From: UMGS1696 sp963643035
GTDB taxonomy: Bacteria; Bacillota; Clostridia; Oscillospirales; CAG-272
Reading direction: 5' to 3'
DNA: 64,000 bases
NCBI GenBank assembly: GCA_963643035.1
Contig: CAVIKO010000007.1
Coordinates: 1-64,000, forward strand
In this document: positions 35,660 through 45,064 of the stretch, piece by piece
How the letters are laid out: each line of letters starts with the position of its first letter
Position numbering within the stretch: position 1 is the stretch's first letter
Notes under the pieces: model-generated
Databases searched by the model: none
Told to the model about the DNA's origin: nothing
What the model saw: the letters and a program-made list of their open reading frames with translations, nothing else
Position numbers and translations under genes: made by a program

Positions 35660-36871
35660 ATGAAATATCTTGTTCTCATACCCGATGGCATGGCAGACCG
35701 ACCCAATCCCGCGTTGTCCGGCAAGACGCCCATGGAGGCGGCGCACAAGCCCCTGATGGACGCACTCGCCGCAAAAGCACGCTGCGGTACCGTCTTAAAC
35801 GTTCCGGTCGGCATGGTTCCCGAAAGCGACACAGCGAACCTCGCCATCCTGTCCTACGATCCGAAAATATACTCCAAGGGTCGTTCCCCGCTGGAGGCGA
35901 TGAGCCTCGGTTTGACCATGGAGCCGGACGACACCGCAATCCGCTGCAATGTAGTGACACTGTCCGAGGGGGATGTACCGTTCGGTGAACGCGTGATTCT
36001 CGACCACAGTGCCGGAGAGATTTCCACGGAGGAAGCGGACGAGCTGGTCAAGGCCTTGAACGACGCGCTGCCGATGGAAGGTCGCCATCTCTACACGGGG
36101 GTGAGCTACCGCCACTGCATGATCTGGCGCGGTGCGGATCCAACGTACAACTTTGCACGTCCGCATGACCATCTCGGTGAGAAGATCGGCGCATACCTGC
36201 CGAAAGTCGAGGATGGCGGCGCGGAATTTCTGGAATTTATGGAGAAAGGTTTCGCGGTACTCGACCATCATCCGGTGAACGAGCGCAGACGGGCGGCAGG
36301 CAAAAATCCGGCAAACGCGCCGTGGCTCTGGAGTCCGGGACGGAAGCCCGCACTGCCGTCGTTCAAGGATAAGTGGCATCTGGACGCATCGATTGTGTGC
36401 GCCGTAGATCTAATCAAGGGGATCGGGATCTGTGCCGGCTGCGAGGTGATCCCGGTACCAGGCGCGACGGGCAACTATTACACGAATTATCTCGGCAAGG
36501 GAGAAGCGGCGATCGATGCCTTCCGACGCGGCAGAGATCTGGTATACGTCCACGTAGAAGCGCCGGACGAATGCGGACATCAGGGCAATCCGTTTGAAAA
36601 GACATCGGCGATTGAGAAGATCGACGCGGAGATTCTCTCTCCGGTGTACCAGTATCTCATCGATTCCGGGGAGGATTTCAAGATTCTCTGCCTGCCGGAT
36701 CATCCGACACCCTGTGAGAAGCGGACACACACATCGGATCCGGTGCCGTATTTCCTGTACGATTCCCGCGTGGAGAAGACAGGCTGCCTATTCACGGAGG
36801 CGACATGCGCGGCAATGGAGGATTATAATCCGGTCGGACACACGCTGCTTGCGGAAATGATCGAAAAATAA
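35660..36871 (+). CDS. apgM: Cofactor-independent phosphoglycerate mutase, ApgM type (possible homoserine kinase)
   Basis: 403 residues of the alkaline-phosphatase superfamily, archaeal-type mutase. MKYLVLIPDGMADRP holds the first metal Asp, GMVPESDTANLAILSYDP the phosphoserine-type nucleophile region, VYVHVEAPDECGHQGN and LPDHPTPCEKRTHTSDP further metal ligands. These enzymes convert 3- to 2-phosphoglycerate. A closely related subgroup is annotated as a proposed homoserine kinase, often near threonine genes, and thrC lies 5 kb downstream in this window. The two roles cannot be separated from sequence here. It has its own promoter and is followed after 13 bases by lepB. Confidence 0.88.
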   Translation: MKYLVLIPDGMADRPNPALSGKTPMEAAHKPLMDALAAKARCGTVLNVPVGMVPESDTANLAILSYDPKIYSKGRSPLEAMSLGLTMEPDDTAIRCNVVTLSEGDVPFGERVILDHSAGEISTEEADELVKALNDALPMEGRHLYTGVSYRHCMIWRGADPTYNFARPHDHLGEKIGAYLPKVEDGGAEFLEFMEKGFAVLDHHPVNERRRAAGKNPANAPWLWSPGRKPALPSFKDKWHLDASIVCAVDLIKGIGICAGCEVIPVPGATGNYYTNYLGKGEAAIDAFRRGRDLVYVHVEAPDECGHQGNPFEKTSAIEKIDAEILSPVYQYLIDSGEDFKILCLPDHPTPCEKRTHTSDPVPYFLYDSRVEKTGCLFTEATCAAMEDYNPVGHTLLAEMIEK

Positions 36872-36884
36872 CGGAGGATTAGCA

Positions 36885-37535
36885 GTGAACAACGGATCGA
36901 CTGGAATGGAGGAAAAAACAGTCCCAGAGGTATGCATCGGCACATCGACGGCAGAGGAAATCGCGAAAAATCCCCATGCGCGGCGGCTGATCTCGGCATA
37001 CGAAGCAGTGGAAATGATCGCGTCTGTGGTAATCTTCGTGATGCTATGCTTTGCGTTTGTGACACGTCTGAACATCGTAGACGGACATTCCATGGACATG
37101 ACCTTAGCGGATCGGGAATATCTCGCGGTATCGGATCTTGGCTACACGCCGCATGCGGGCGACATTGTGGTGATCCACAATATTGCAGCAGCCCCCTATG
37201 ACGCGCCTCTGGTGAAGCGTGTGATCGCGGTTGGCGGACAAACGGTGGAGATTGATTTCAATTCCTGGACGCTGCGTGTGGATGGGGAGGTTGTGGACGA
37301 GCCATACCGCTATTTAGACGTGGGTTACGCTACGTTGACTGCGGAATACGGCATGAACGATGACGGAATCTTCACCTGCTCTGTACCGGAAGGTACGGTA
37401 TTCGTGATGGGCGACAACCGCAACCATTCCGGTGACAGCCGCCAAATTGAAATCGGCTGCATTGACGAGCGCTGCATCGTCGGTCGTGCCTACTTCCGTC
37501 TGGCTCCGTTGTCGAAGCTCGGCTTCTTGGACTGA
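36885..37535 (+). CDS. lepB: Signal peptidase I
   Basis: 216 residues, S26 family. A cytoplasmic N-tail and one membrane span (VVIFVMLCFAFVTRLNIV) precede the catalytic Ser in DGHSMDMTLADRE and the catalytic Lys in PLVKRVIAVGGQTVEID; the box VFVMGDNRNHSGDSR follows. It removes signal peptides from exported proteins on the outer face of the membrane. The start is GTG 36885 with GGAGG seven bases upstream. Co-transcribed with apgM. Confidence 0.95.
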   Translation: MNNGSTGMEEKTVPEVCIGTSTAEEIAKNPHARRLISAYEAVEMIASVVIFVMLCFAFVTRLNIVDGHSMDMTLADREYLAVSDLGYTPHAGDIVVIHNIAAAPYDAPLVKRVIAVGGQTVEIDFNSWTLRVDGEVVDEPYRYLDVGYATLTAEYGMNDDGIFTCSVPEGTVFVMGDNRNHSGDSRQIEIGCIDERCIVGRAYFRLAPLSKLGFLD

Positions 37536-37722
37536 CATGGAAAAACACAGGGAGACGGTCGCATAGGAACCAATGCCGTCCACAGGCTTCATTACGCTCC
37601 GCAAAACCTTTATGAAAAATAGACTACGTGGAGTCTTTGCGAATTTGAAAGCCGGGTTTGGCTCTTTCGATTGTACAGTATCGCATTTCTCCCCACTCTA
37701 TATCCAATTTTTGGAGGCAACA

Positions 37723-38709
37723 ATGCAAACAATCCAATGGTTCCCGGGACATATGGCGAAAACGCGGCGGATCATGCGGGAGAATCTTTCGCAAGTCGAT
37801 ATTGTTCTGGAACTGGTCGACGCACGGATTCCGGAAAGTGCACGCAATCCGGAAATCGCTGCCCTGACTGCCGGCAAGCCGGTTTTGACCTTATTAAACA
37901 AATCTTCTCTCGCGGATCCTGCGATTACCAAATCTTGGATATCGTTCTATCGCGGTCGCGGCGAAAACGCGCTTGCCATCGATTGTGTGACGGGAGAGGG
38001 GATCGGTCAGATCGGTGTTGTGATCCGGCAGATTCTCGCCGAAAAGGTAAAACGATACGAGGATCGCGGAATGAGCGGACGAAAGCTGCGCGCCATGGTG
38101 GTCGGGATTCCGAACGTTGGCAAATCGTCGCTGATCAATCGACTATGCGGCGGGAAGAAGGTAAAGGTGGAGGATCGACCAGGGGTGACGCTCACGAAAC
38201 AATGGGTTCCAACCTCTCTGGGACTGGATCTGATGGATATGCCGGGCGTCCTCTGGCCGAAATTTGACGATCCGCGCACCGGCGAAAATCTTGCGATGAC
38301 GGGTGCGATCAAGGACGACATTCTCGACACGGAGCAGCTTGCCGCCACGCTATGTGCGCGTCTGATGGCGGTCGCACCGGACAAATTCTGCGCACGTTAC
38401 AAGCTGGACAGCACTATGCTTCCGGACAAACAATCACACGAGTTACTCGAACACGAGTTACTCGAACACGAACTGCTCGAAGCAGTGGCGAAAAAGCGCG
38501 GATTTCTGCTTTCTGGCGGAGCAATCGACACGGAACGTGCGGCGGCAATCGTATTGGACGAATTCCGCGGCGGGAAAATCGGACGGATCTCGCTGGAGGC
38601 TCCCGTTCCGGAGAAGAAGCGGAATACGGTTTTGACAGAGACAGACACGGATATGTATACAGAAACATCCGCTGAATCTACTGCCGGTGGGGAAAGATAT
38701 GAGAGATAA
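37723..38709 (+). CDS. rbgA: Ribosome biogenesis GTPase RbgA (YlqF)
   Basis: 328 residues, circularly permuted GTPase: the G4 motif LNKSSLAD comes before G1 (GIPNVGKSS) and G3 (DMPG). It begins with the family signature MQTIQWFPGHMAKTRR. RbgA completes maturation of the 50S subunit in Firmicutes. GGAGG at 37713-37717 sets the start at 37723; the open frame upstream is not coding. The C-terminal region carries a 15-bp tandem repeat (38437-38481) encoding ELLEH, which looks like slippage. The stop overlaps the rnhB start by 11 bases. Confidence 0.96.
   Translation: MQTIQWFPGHMAKTRRIMRENLSQVDIVLELVDARIPESARNPEIAALTAGKPVLTLLNKSSLADPAITKSWISFYRGRGENALAIDCVTGEGIGQIGVVIRQILAEKVKRYEDRGMSGRKLRAMVVGIPNVGKSSLINRLCGGKKVKVEDRPGVTLTKQWVPTSLGLDLMDMPGVLWPKFDDPRTGENLAMTGAIKDDILDTEQLAATLCARLMAVAPDKFCARYKLDSTMLPDKQSHELLEHELLEHELLEAVAKKRGFLLSGGAIDTERAAAIVLDEFRGGKIGRISLEAPVPEKKRNTVLTETDTDMYTETSAESTAGGERYER
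38437..38481 (+). repeat. 15-bp tandem repeat inside rbgA
   Basis: Three units (38437-38451, 38452-38466, 38467-38481); the first two are identical and the third has two changes. They encode ELLEH in frame, so copy number can change without breaking the gene. Confidence 0.85.
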
Positions 38710-39382
38710 GGCTCCTGTTCCGACCTGTCTGGACTGGTCGTATGATGAAAAAATCGCACTCGGAACAGGGGCGGTAATCTGTGGCTTGGATGAGGCGGGG
38801 CGCGGTCCCTTATGCGGCTCGGTGGTAGCCGGGGCCTGCGTACTGCCAGATCCCGCCACTCTGTCCGATGTAGAGCGAGACGCGCTTTCCGGTCTAAACG
38901 ACTCCAAAAAGCTGTCCGAGAAAAAGCGAGAGACGCTCTATGACGTGATCACCCGGATCGCCGTCGCCTACGGCGTCGGAGAGGCAAGCCCCGCAGAAAT
39001 CGATGAGATAAATATTCTGAACGCCTCTCTGCTCGCGATGCGCCGTGCTGCGGATATGGTAATTCATTCCATGCCGCATTCCGTTTTTTATCTTCTTGTG
39101 GACGGGAACAAGGGCGGTTCTTTTCCCTTTCCTTCCACCGCGGTGATCCACGGCGATGCGCTGTCCCCTTCGATTGCAGCCGCCTCAATCCTCGCCAAGG
39201 TGACAAGGGATCGCCAGTGTCTCGAATGGGACAGGCAGTATCCCGGCTACGGAATCGCATTGCACAAGGGGTATCCGACAAAAGCGCATCGCGAAATTGT
39301 GCGGGAGAAGGTGCAAAGCGGCGAACAACTGCCGGAAATCTATCGGAAGTCGTTCCTGCGTTTTGCTTACCGGAATTTATAA
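38699..39382 (+). CDS. rnhB: Ribonuclease HII
   Basis: 227 residues. The DE pair of the active site is in CGLDEAGRGPLCG, followed by NDSKKLSEKKRE, the Asp in LVDGNKG and the last Asp in SILAKVTRDRQC. It cuts RNA in RNA-DNA hybrids and removes misincorporated ribonucleotides. ATG 38699 inside the end of rbgA is the likely start (a GTG four codons earlier is possible). The order rbgA-rnhB-yraN is typical of Firmicutes. Confidence 0.96.
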   Translation: MRDKAPVPTCLDWSYDEKIALGTGAVICGLDEAGRGPLCGSVVAGACVLPDPATLSDVERDALSGLNDSKKLSEKKRETLYDVITRIAVAYGVGEASPAEIDEINILNASLLAMRRAADMVIHSMPHSVFYLLVDGNKGGSFPFPSTAVIHGDALSPSIAAASILAKVTRDRQCLEWDRQYPGYGIALHKGYPTKAHREIVREKVQSGEQLPEIYRKSFLRFAYRNL

Positions 39383-39394
39383 TCGGAGGACGAT

Positions 39395-39829
39395 ATGACG
39401 GAAAATCTGCGCGCACTTGGAAAAATCGGAGAGGACGCGGCGGCACAATATCTGGTAAATGCCGGTTATTCCATGGTCGGACGGAACGTATATATCGGGA
39501 ATCTGGAGGCGGACATTCTCTGTGTCTCACCGGACGGACAACACTTCTGTTTTGTCGAAGTCAAGTCGCGCCGTATCGATCCGGGAGAGACAACGACCCG
39601 TCCCGCTGATGCCGTAGATACTCGCAAACGAACACATATGCTCGCGCTCGCCCGTGCGTACATGGCGGCGCATCCGGAAACTTTTGCCAATTGCTATCCG
39701 CGTCTTGATGTCGTGGAGGTGTATCTCTCCGATGACGGCGGCAAACTGGCCGTGCAGACCGTTCGTCATTATCCGGGGGCCGTTCGTCCCGCGCGCAATT
39801 ATCAGAAACACAGGAAGCCGCTGACGTAA
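39395..39829 (+). CDS. yraN: UPF0102 endonuclease-like protein YraN
   Basis: 144 residues. LGKIGEDAAAQYLVNAGYS, NVYIGNLEADIL and HFCFVEVKSRR follow the YraN/UPF0102 pattern, a restriction-endonuclease-like fold with E-x-K catalytic residues (VEVK). The usual GE(I/L)DL box reads NLEADIL here, keeping the Asp. The role is unclear, possibly DNA repair or recombination. CGGAGG precedes the start; 12 bases after rnhB. Confidence 0.9.
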   Translation: MTENLRALGKIGEDAAAQYLVNAGYSMVGRNVYIGNLEADILCVSPDGQHFCFVEVKSRRIDPGETTTRPADAVDTRKRTHMLALARAYMAAHPETFANCYPRLDVVEVYLSDDGGKLAVQTVRHYPGAVRPARNYQKHRKPLT

Positions 39830-39909
39830 TGTATTTGACACAAAATCTCAAATGATGCAGCGATTCCATGAAAATTTATAAAATTATTATTGCATGGAGG
39901 TGCATTTAT

Positions 39910-40845
39910 ATGCGCTACTGTGATTTGCACTGCGATACCGCCACCGCACTATATGACGGCAGGCTGTCCATCGAGGACGCACCGCTGTGCGTTTCCCTGC
40001 AAAAGGCACACTGCCTTGATAAATACTACCAGGCAATGGCGATTTTCACATCCACGCGCTTTTCTGACGACGAGGGATGGCAGCGATTCTGGCAGGTGCG
40101 CAGGAATCTCCTTTGGGAATGCGCCATGCACCGGATTCCCCTGCTTCGTGACCGTCATGCGCTTGCGCTGTTCCGGGAGAGCGAGCGACGCGTCGCGTTT
40201 TTCCTGACCGTAGAGGACGGCCGGATTCTCGATAACAATATCGACCGTGTACAGTCCCTTTATGATGCGGGCGTGCGCATTCTTACCCCGCTTTGGGGCG
40301 GTGAAACCTGCATAGGCGGCTCCCACCAATCGGATAAAGGGCTGTCCGATTTCGGAAAAGCGGCGGTTCGGGAATGCTTCCGGCTGGGCATTGCGGTCGA
40401 TATTTCCCACGCTTCCGAAAGATCCACAGATGAAATCCTTGATATGGCGGAGATGTTGGGCGGCAAGGTTCTCGCGACCCACTCGAATGCCCACGCGATC
40501 TGCATCCACACACGAAATCTGACAGACGATCGGATTCGGAGACTAGCGGCACTCGGCGGCGTGATCGGCATCAATCTGTATACGGCATTTCTGAAGCATG
40601 ACGGTCCCTGGTCCATCGCGGATATGCTGCCTCACATCGACCACATCGCCAATCTGGTTGGTACAGCGCATATCTCCATCGGCGCGGATTGGGACGGCGC
40701 GGAATTTCCGCCGGACTGCACCTCCATCGCCGATATTCCGTATGCGGCACAGGTTTTGCTGGATCACGGCTACAGTCCGTCCGACACAGAACAAATTTTC
40801 TGTACGAACGCGGTTCGTTTTCTGGAGGATTCTCTGCCGCAGTAA
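39910..40845 (+). CDS. Membrane dipeptidase family (peptidase M19)
   Basis: 311 residues, TIM-barrel zinc dipeptidase. Metal ligands: His and Asp in DLHCDTATA, Glu in LTVEDGRIL, His in DISHASERS and His in LATHSNAHA, with the late Asp in IGADWDGAEF. It hydrolyses dipeptides, including some with a D-residue. No signal peptide, so cytoplasmic. GGAGGTG seven bases upstream sets ATG 39910; an earlier ATG at 39868 lies in the leader. The leader holds a motif shared with the GH13 leader (TTTGACACAAAA). Confidence 0.9.
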   Translation: MRYCDLHCDTATALYDGRLSIEDAPLCVSLQKAHCLDKYYQAMAIFTSTRFSDDEGWQRFWQVRRNLLWECAMHRIPLLRDRHALALFRESERRVAFFLTVEDGRILDNNIDRVQSLYDAGVRILTPLWGGETCIGGSHQSDKGLSDFGKAAVRECFRLGIAVDISHASERSTDEILDMAEMLGGKVLATHSNAHAICIHTRNLTDDRIRRLAALGGVIGINLYTAFLKHDGPWSIADMLPHIDHIANLVGTAHISIGADWDGAEFPPDCTSIADIPYAAQVLLDHGYSPSDTEQIFCTNAVRFLEDSLPQ

Positions 40846-40930
40846 GACGGCTCGCACGGTTTCCGTATGCAGCCTTCTGTAATAATACATTCACAGCCAT
40901 ACAAATTTCCATAGAAAGTGAGTTACTATT

Positions 40931-42415
40931 ATGAAATATATCAGCACACGGGATCATTCCGCGCATCCGAAAAAGGTGACAGCGGCGGAAGCGATCAAAA
41001 AAGGGCTTTGCGACGACGGCGGTCTGTTTGTGCCGGATGAAATTCCGAAGCTCACCCACGGTGAAGTAGAACAGCTCATCGGAATGACCTATCCGGAGCG
41101 CGCCGCCCATGTACTTTCCCTGTTCTTACCCGATTATGACCTCACCACACTGGAGGGAGACTGCCACACCGCATATGCGCACGATCGTTTCCCGGGAGGA
41201 GCCGCTCCGCTGTACCCCCTCTCGGATGACCTCTATTCTCTTGAACTTTGGCACGGTCCAACATGCGCGTTCAAGGATATGGCACTCCAGATTATGCCGC
41301 GCCTGCTCTCCTCCGCACTGAGGATGACGGGGGAAAAGGAGACAGCCTACATTCTCGTCGCCACAAGTGGAGATACCGGCAAGGCTGCTCTTGAGGGCTA
41401 TCGGGATGTAGATGGCGTAAAAATTGCCGTTTTCTATCCAAACGACGGCGTAAGTCCTATGCAGAAGCGGCAAATGTGTACGCAGGAGGGCGGCAATACC
41501 TATGTATGTGCGGTACATGGCAATTTCGACGATGCACAGACCGGCGTAAAGAAGATCTTTGCCGATCCCATTCTCGCGAAAAAGGCACACGACCACGGTT
41601 TCTTCTTCTCCAGCGCGAATTCCATAAACTGGGGCAGACTTGTCCCGCAGATCGTCTACTATGTATCCGCCTATTGCGACCTTATCCACCGCGGCGTGAT
41701 CCGGAGTGGCGATGAGATCAATGTATGCGTCCCCACCGGCAATTTCGGAAACATCTTTGCCGCTTATCTCGCACGGGAAATGGGGATCCCAATCGCACGT
41801 CTGATCTGTGCCTCCAACCGCAACAACGTTCTCACCGATTTTATCGCCACCGGCACCTATGACCGCACCCGCGAATTTCACAAAACCATGTCGCCCTCAA
41901 TGGATATACTGATTTCCTCCAATCTGGAACGGCTTCTTTATATGCTCTGCGGTGCTGAAGTCACGGCGGAACTGATGGATTCGCTCTCCCAAACCGGAAA
42001 GTATACCTTGCCGGAGGAATTTCTCCCCGATCTGCGTGAAATCTTTGCGGGATATTGCTGCTCCGAAGAGGAGACTGCCGCCGCCATTCACGCCACCTTC
42101 GAAAACATCCATTACCTGATCGACCCCCATACCGCGGTCGGACTGGGCGCTGTACAGAAATACCGTGCGGAAACCGGAGACGATCGCGTGATGGTTCTCG
42201 CTTCTACCGCAAGTCCGTACAAATTCGCAGCCGATGTGTGCCGTTCCATTGGCGTCAACGCCGACAATTTAGACGGTGAGGAATTGCTCCACACTCTGTC
42301 GAACGCAACCGGAACCGAGATCCCCGTGCCGCTTGCCGCCACGCTTTCCAAGCCCATTCGGTTCACCGATGTGATCTCCCCTGCGGATATGCCAAGCGTA
42401 CCGTTCACTCACTGA
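40931..42415 (+). CDS. thrC: Threonine synthase
   Basis: 494 residues, the long type. Begins MKYISTRDHSAHPKKVTAAE; PLP lysine in GPTCAFKDMALQIMPRLL; ATSGDTGKAALEGY and NVCVPTGNFGNIFAAYLAR bind cofactor phosphate. It makes threonine from O-phosphohomoserine. The ribosome site is weak (AAAGTGAG). Only the last step of threonine synthesis is here; the ApgM-type gene at 35660 could supply the phosphohomoserine. Three bases separate it from the metallophosphoesterase gene. Confidence 0.95.
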   Translation: MKYISTRDHSAHPKKVTAAEAIKKGLCDDGGLFVPDEIPKLTHGEVEQLIGMTYPERAAHVLSLFLPDYDLTTLEGDCHTAYAHDRFPGGAAPLYPLSDDLYSLELWHGPTCAFKDMALQIMPRLLSSALRMTGEKETAYILVATSGDTGKAALEGYRDVDGVKIAVFYPNDGVSPMQKRQMCTQEGGNTYVCAVHGNFDDAQTGVKKIFADPILAKKAHDHGFFFSSANSINWGRLVPQIVYYVSAYCDLIHRGVIRSGDEINVCVPTGNFGNIFAAYLAREMGIPIARLICASNRNNVLTDFIATGTYDRTREFHKTMSPSMDILISSNLERLLYMLCGAEVTAELMDSLSQTGKYTLPEEFLPDLREIFAGYCCSEEETAAAIHATFENIHYLIDPHTAVGLGAVQKYRAETGDDRVMVLASTASPYKFAADVCRSIGVNADNLDGEELLHTLSNATGTEIPVPLAATLSKPIRFTDVISPADMPSVPFTH

Positions 42416-42418
42416 TAA

Positions 42419-43162
42419 ATGGCAATCTACGCAATTGCGGATACCCACCTCTCCGGCTCCGTTCCCAAATCCATGGAGAAATTCGGCCGGCGCTGGACAG
42501 GCTACACAGAAAAAATTGAGCGCAGATGGCGCGCGCTGGTCAACGATACAGACACCGTAGTCATCCCGGGAGACGTATCCTGGGGGATGAATCTCTCGGA
42601 AGCGGCAGCAGATTTCCGTTTTTTGGCAAGTCTTCCCGGGAAAAAGCTGATCGGCAAGGGAAATCACGATTTCTGGTGGACAACTGTCACCAAAATGAAG
42701 AAGTTCTTTGACGAAGATGGGATCCACGGAATTGATTTTTTATACAACAACGCTTATGACGCAGGAACAGCCATCCTATGCGGTACGCGCGGCTGGTTTC
42801 TTGAGGAGGCGCAGCAGAATACCGTGGCTCCCGTCGATTATGAAAAGCTCGTCAACCGGGAGACTATCCGACTGGAGTTGTGTCTGCGGGAAGCACAACG
42901 CCTACAGGAAAATCGGTATTTGTGTGATAGAACGCTCACACCTATCCATGTGTTTCTCCACTTCCCGCCCATCCTCGGCACATTCCGCGTCGATTCCTTT
43001 GTAGAACTGTTCCACAAATACGGTGTCGGGGATGTCTGGTTTGGACATATCCATGGCAACTATTCCCTCCCTGCCACAACAATGGAAAACGGCATAAACT
43101 ACCATCTCATCTCCGCCGATTTTCTGGATTTTTACCCTGCAAGAGTGACCGGAAATCCGTAA
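42419..43162 (+). CDS. Calcineurin-like metallophosphoesterase
   Basis: 247 residues. Two-metal site: AIADTHLSG, IPGDVSWGM, KGNHDFWW, FLHFPP and FGHIHGNY. Members of this compact group hydrolyse phosphoesters such as nucleotides or sugar phosphates; the substrate is unknown. No ribosome site is visible before ATG 42419; it starts three bases after the thrC stop, so it probably depends on translational coupling. Confidence 0.88.
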   Translation: MAIYAIADTHLSGSVPKSMEKFGRRWTGYTEKIERRWRALVNDTDTVVIPGDVSWGMNLSEAAADFRFLASLPGKKLIGKGNHDFWWTTVTKMKKFFDEDGIHGIDFLYNNAYDAGTAILCGTRGWFLEEAQQNTVAPVDYEKLVNRETIRLELCLREAQRLQENRYLCDRTLTPIHVFLHFPPILGTFRVDSFVELFHKYGVGDVWFGHIHGNYSLPATTMENGINYHLISADFLDFYPARVTGNP

Positions 43163-43306
43163 AGGGCTATAAATATTTCCAAGTTCGCACAATCCATAGT
43201 TTTGCCCGTTTCTGTATAAAGGCACTTGCTTAAGTCAGAACGAGCAAAATTGCTCTGCAGCCGCTCTCCGTCACAGAATTTTCATAAAACTTTTTGCACT
43301 CTGCCA

Positions 43307-43335
43307 TTGACTTTTGCATGAAAAAAAGGTACAAT
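43307..43335 (+). promoter_or_regulatory. Promoter of tig
   Basis: TTGACT (43307-43312), 17-bp spacer, TACAAT (43330-43335), giving a leader of about 60 bases. Confidence 0.85.
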
Positions 43336-43404
43336 ATAAAAAGCTATGTGAATCGCGCATCGAACTGCGCGGTATGCCATAAAATTACTGGAGGTTATAT
43401 ACCC

Positions 43405-44712
43405 ATGAGCAAGAAGTCCATTGACTCCATCGCAGCCAATCAATATAAACTGGTTTTTGACGTAGATCGTCCGACCTTTGAGGCTGCCATCAACAAGGTT
43501 TTTAAGAAGCAGAACAAAAACATCACCATTCCCGGCTTCCGCAAGGGTCACGCACCCCGCGCCATCGTTGAAAAAATGTATGGCAAGGAAGTGTTCTACG
43601 AGGATGCCATCAACGAAATCATCCCTGACGCATATACCGAGGCGATGGAAGGCTTTGACAAAACCGTTGTCTCCCGTCCCGAATTTGATGTGGAATCCAT
43701 CGACGACAACGGTGTGACCATGACCGCCACCTTCTTCGTAAAGCCGGATGCGGAAATCGCCGATTATCTCGGGATCCCGGTAGAACGCGATGAGAAAGAA
43801 GCCACCGATGCAGAGGTTGACGAGGAGCTTTCCCGTGTGCAGCAGCGCAACTCCCGTATGATCGAAGTCACGGATCGCCCCGCACAGATTGGCGACAGCG
43901 CGAACATCGACTTTGAGGGTACCATCGATGGCGTTCCGTTTGAAGGCGGTAAGGCAGAAGGACATACCCTCAAGCTCGGCTCCGGCCAGTTCATCCCCGG
44001 TTTCGAGGATCAGATCGTCGGTCACAACATTGGCGATACCTTTGATGTAACTGTCACCTTCCCGGAGGATTATCACGCCGATGAACTGAAGGGCAAGGAA
44101 GCTGTATTCCATTGCAAGCTCAACGGTCTTGAATACAATGAGCTGCCCGTTCTGGATGATGATTTTGCAAAGGACGTATCCGAATTCGACACCCTTGACG
44201 AATACAAAGCGGACATCAAGAACAAAGTCGCTGAAAAGCACAAAAAGGCGGCTGATAACGAGGTAGAAGAACAGATCATCAAGGCTCTCTGCGAAAAGCT
44301 CGTCTGCGATATTCCGGAGTGTATGTTTGAGAACGAGGTGGAAAACTTCGTGCGGGATTATGACAATCGTCTGCGGATGCAGGGACTTGATCTTTCCACA
44401 TACTTCCAGTACACTGGTATGGATCTCGATACTCTCCGCAAGAATATGCGTCCCGACGCAGAACGTCAGGTAAAGACCCGCCTTGCCCTCGAAAAGATCG
44501 CCGCACTGGAGAATCTGGAAGCAACAGCGGAGGAGATCGAAGCCGAATACGCCCGTCTCGCAGAAGCGTACAATATGGAAGTCGATAAAATCAAAGCTGC
44601 CGTTGCCAATGACGCTATCGCAGACGATCTCAAGGTCAAGAAGGCAATCGATCTCGTAAAAGACAAAGCGGTTGTGACAGTTAAGGCTCCGGAATCCGTT
44701 GACGCAGAATAA
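43405..44712 (+). CDS. tig: Trigger factor (ribosome-bound chaperone and prolyl isomerase)
   Basis: 435 residues. The ribosome-binding domain has the signature IPGFRKGHAPRAIVEKMYG, the FKBP-type isomerase domain follows (QIGDSANIDFEGTIDGVPFE, GSGQFIPGFEDQIVGHNIG), and a helical C-terminal chaperone domain closes the protein. It receives nascent chains at the exit tunnel. GGAGGT stands 11 bases before ATG 43405; the longer open frame is leader. The order tig-clpP-clpX is conserved in many bacteria. Confidence 0.96.
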   Translation: MSKKSIDSIAANQYKLVFDVDRPTFEAAINKVFKKQNKNITIPGFRKGHAPRAIVEKMYGKEVFYEDAINEIIPDAYTEAMEGFDKTVVSRPEFDVESIDDNGVTMTATFFVKPDAEIADYLGIPVERDEKEATDAEVDEELSRVQQRNSRMIEVTDRPAQIGDSANIDFEGTIDGVPFEGGKAEGHTLKLGSGQFIPGFEDQIVGHNIGDTFDVTVTFPEDYHADELKGKEAVFHCKLNGLEYNELPVLDDDFAKDVSEFDTLDEYKADIKNKVAEKHKKAADNEVEEQIIKALCEKLVCDIPECMFENEVENFVRDYDNRLRMQGLDLSTYFQYTGMDLDTLRKNMRPDAERQVKTRLALEKIAALENLEATAEEIEAEYARLAEAYNMEVDKIKAAVANDAIADDLKVKKAIDLVKDKAVVTVKAPESVDAE

Positions 44713-44865
44713 GGGTATCGTCTTTACAAGGATCGCCTTTTTAAAGCGGGCAATATCTTTATAAATGAATAAGATGGGTGCGTTTTGTGCAATTCTATAG
44801 GACGTGTATGGCGTGACAGCTGTGCAGTACGTCCGGATTTATCACACATCGCCCGTCACAGGGTG

Positions 44866-44910
44866 GAGGAATTGCTGGGATATTGTTATCTGTATCGCCT
44901 GCAATTCCTC
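44866..44910 (+). promoter_or_regulatory. Inverted repeat in the tig-clpP gap
   Basis: GAGGAATTGC (44866-44875) pairs perfectly with GCAATTCCTC (44901-44910) across 25 bases. The 352-base gap has no gene and no clear promoter. The structure could be a leader element of clpP; its lack of a T-run argues against a terminator. Confidence 0.45.
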
Positions 44911-45064
44911 TGCTGTTTCTCGGAAAGCCCAACGTTTTCCCGATGCGTCGCTCCATCTTGCGCAGACGTTATTGCGTTTCTGCACTCTTGGCGCAGCATC
45001 AACCGTAACCCGCCACTTTCCACCATATTATTTACAACATACTATCCACAAGGAGGTATATTTT

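Noticed and set aside
44804..45064. N-terminal extension of ClpP
   Set aside because: AAGGAGG directly before 45065 and the usual ClpP start show that the upstream codons are noncoding.
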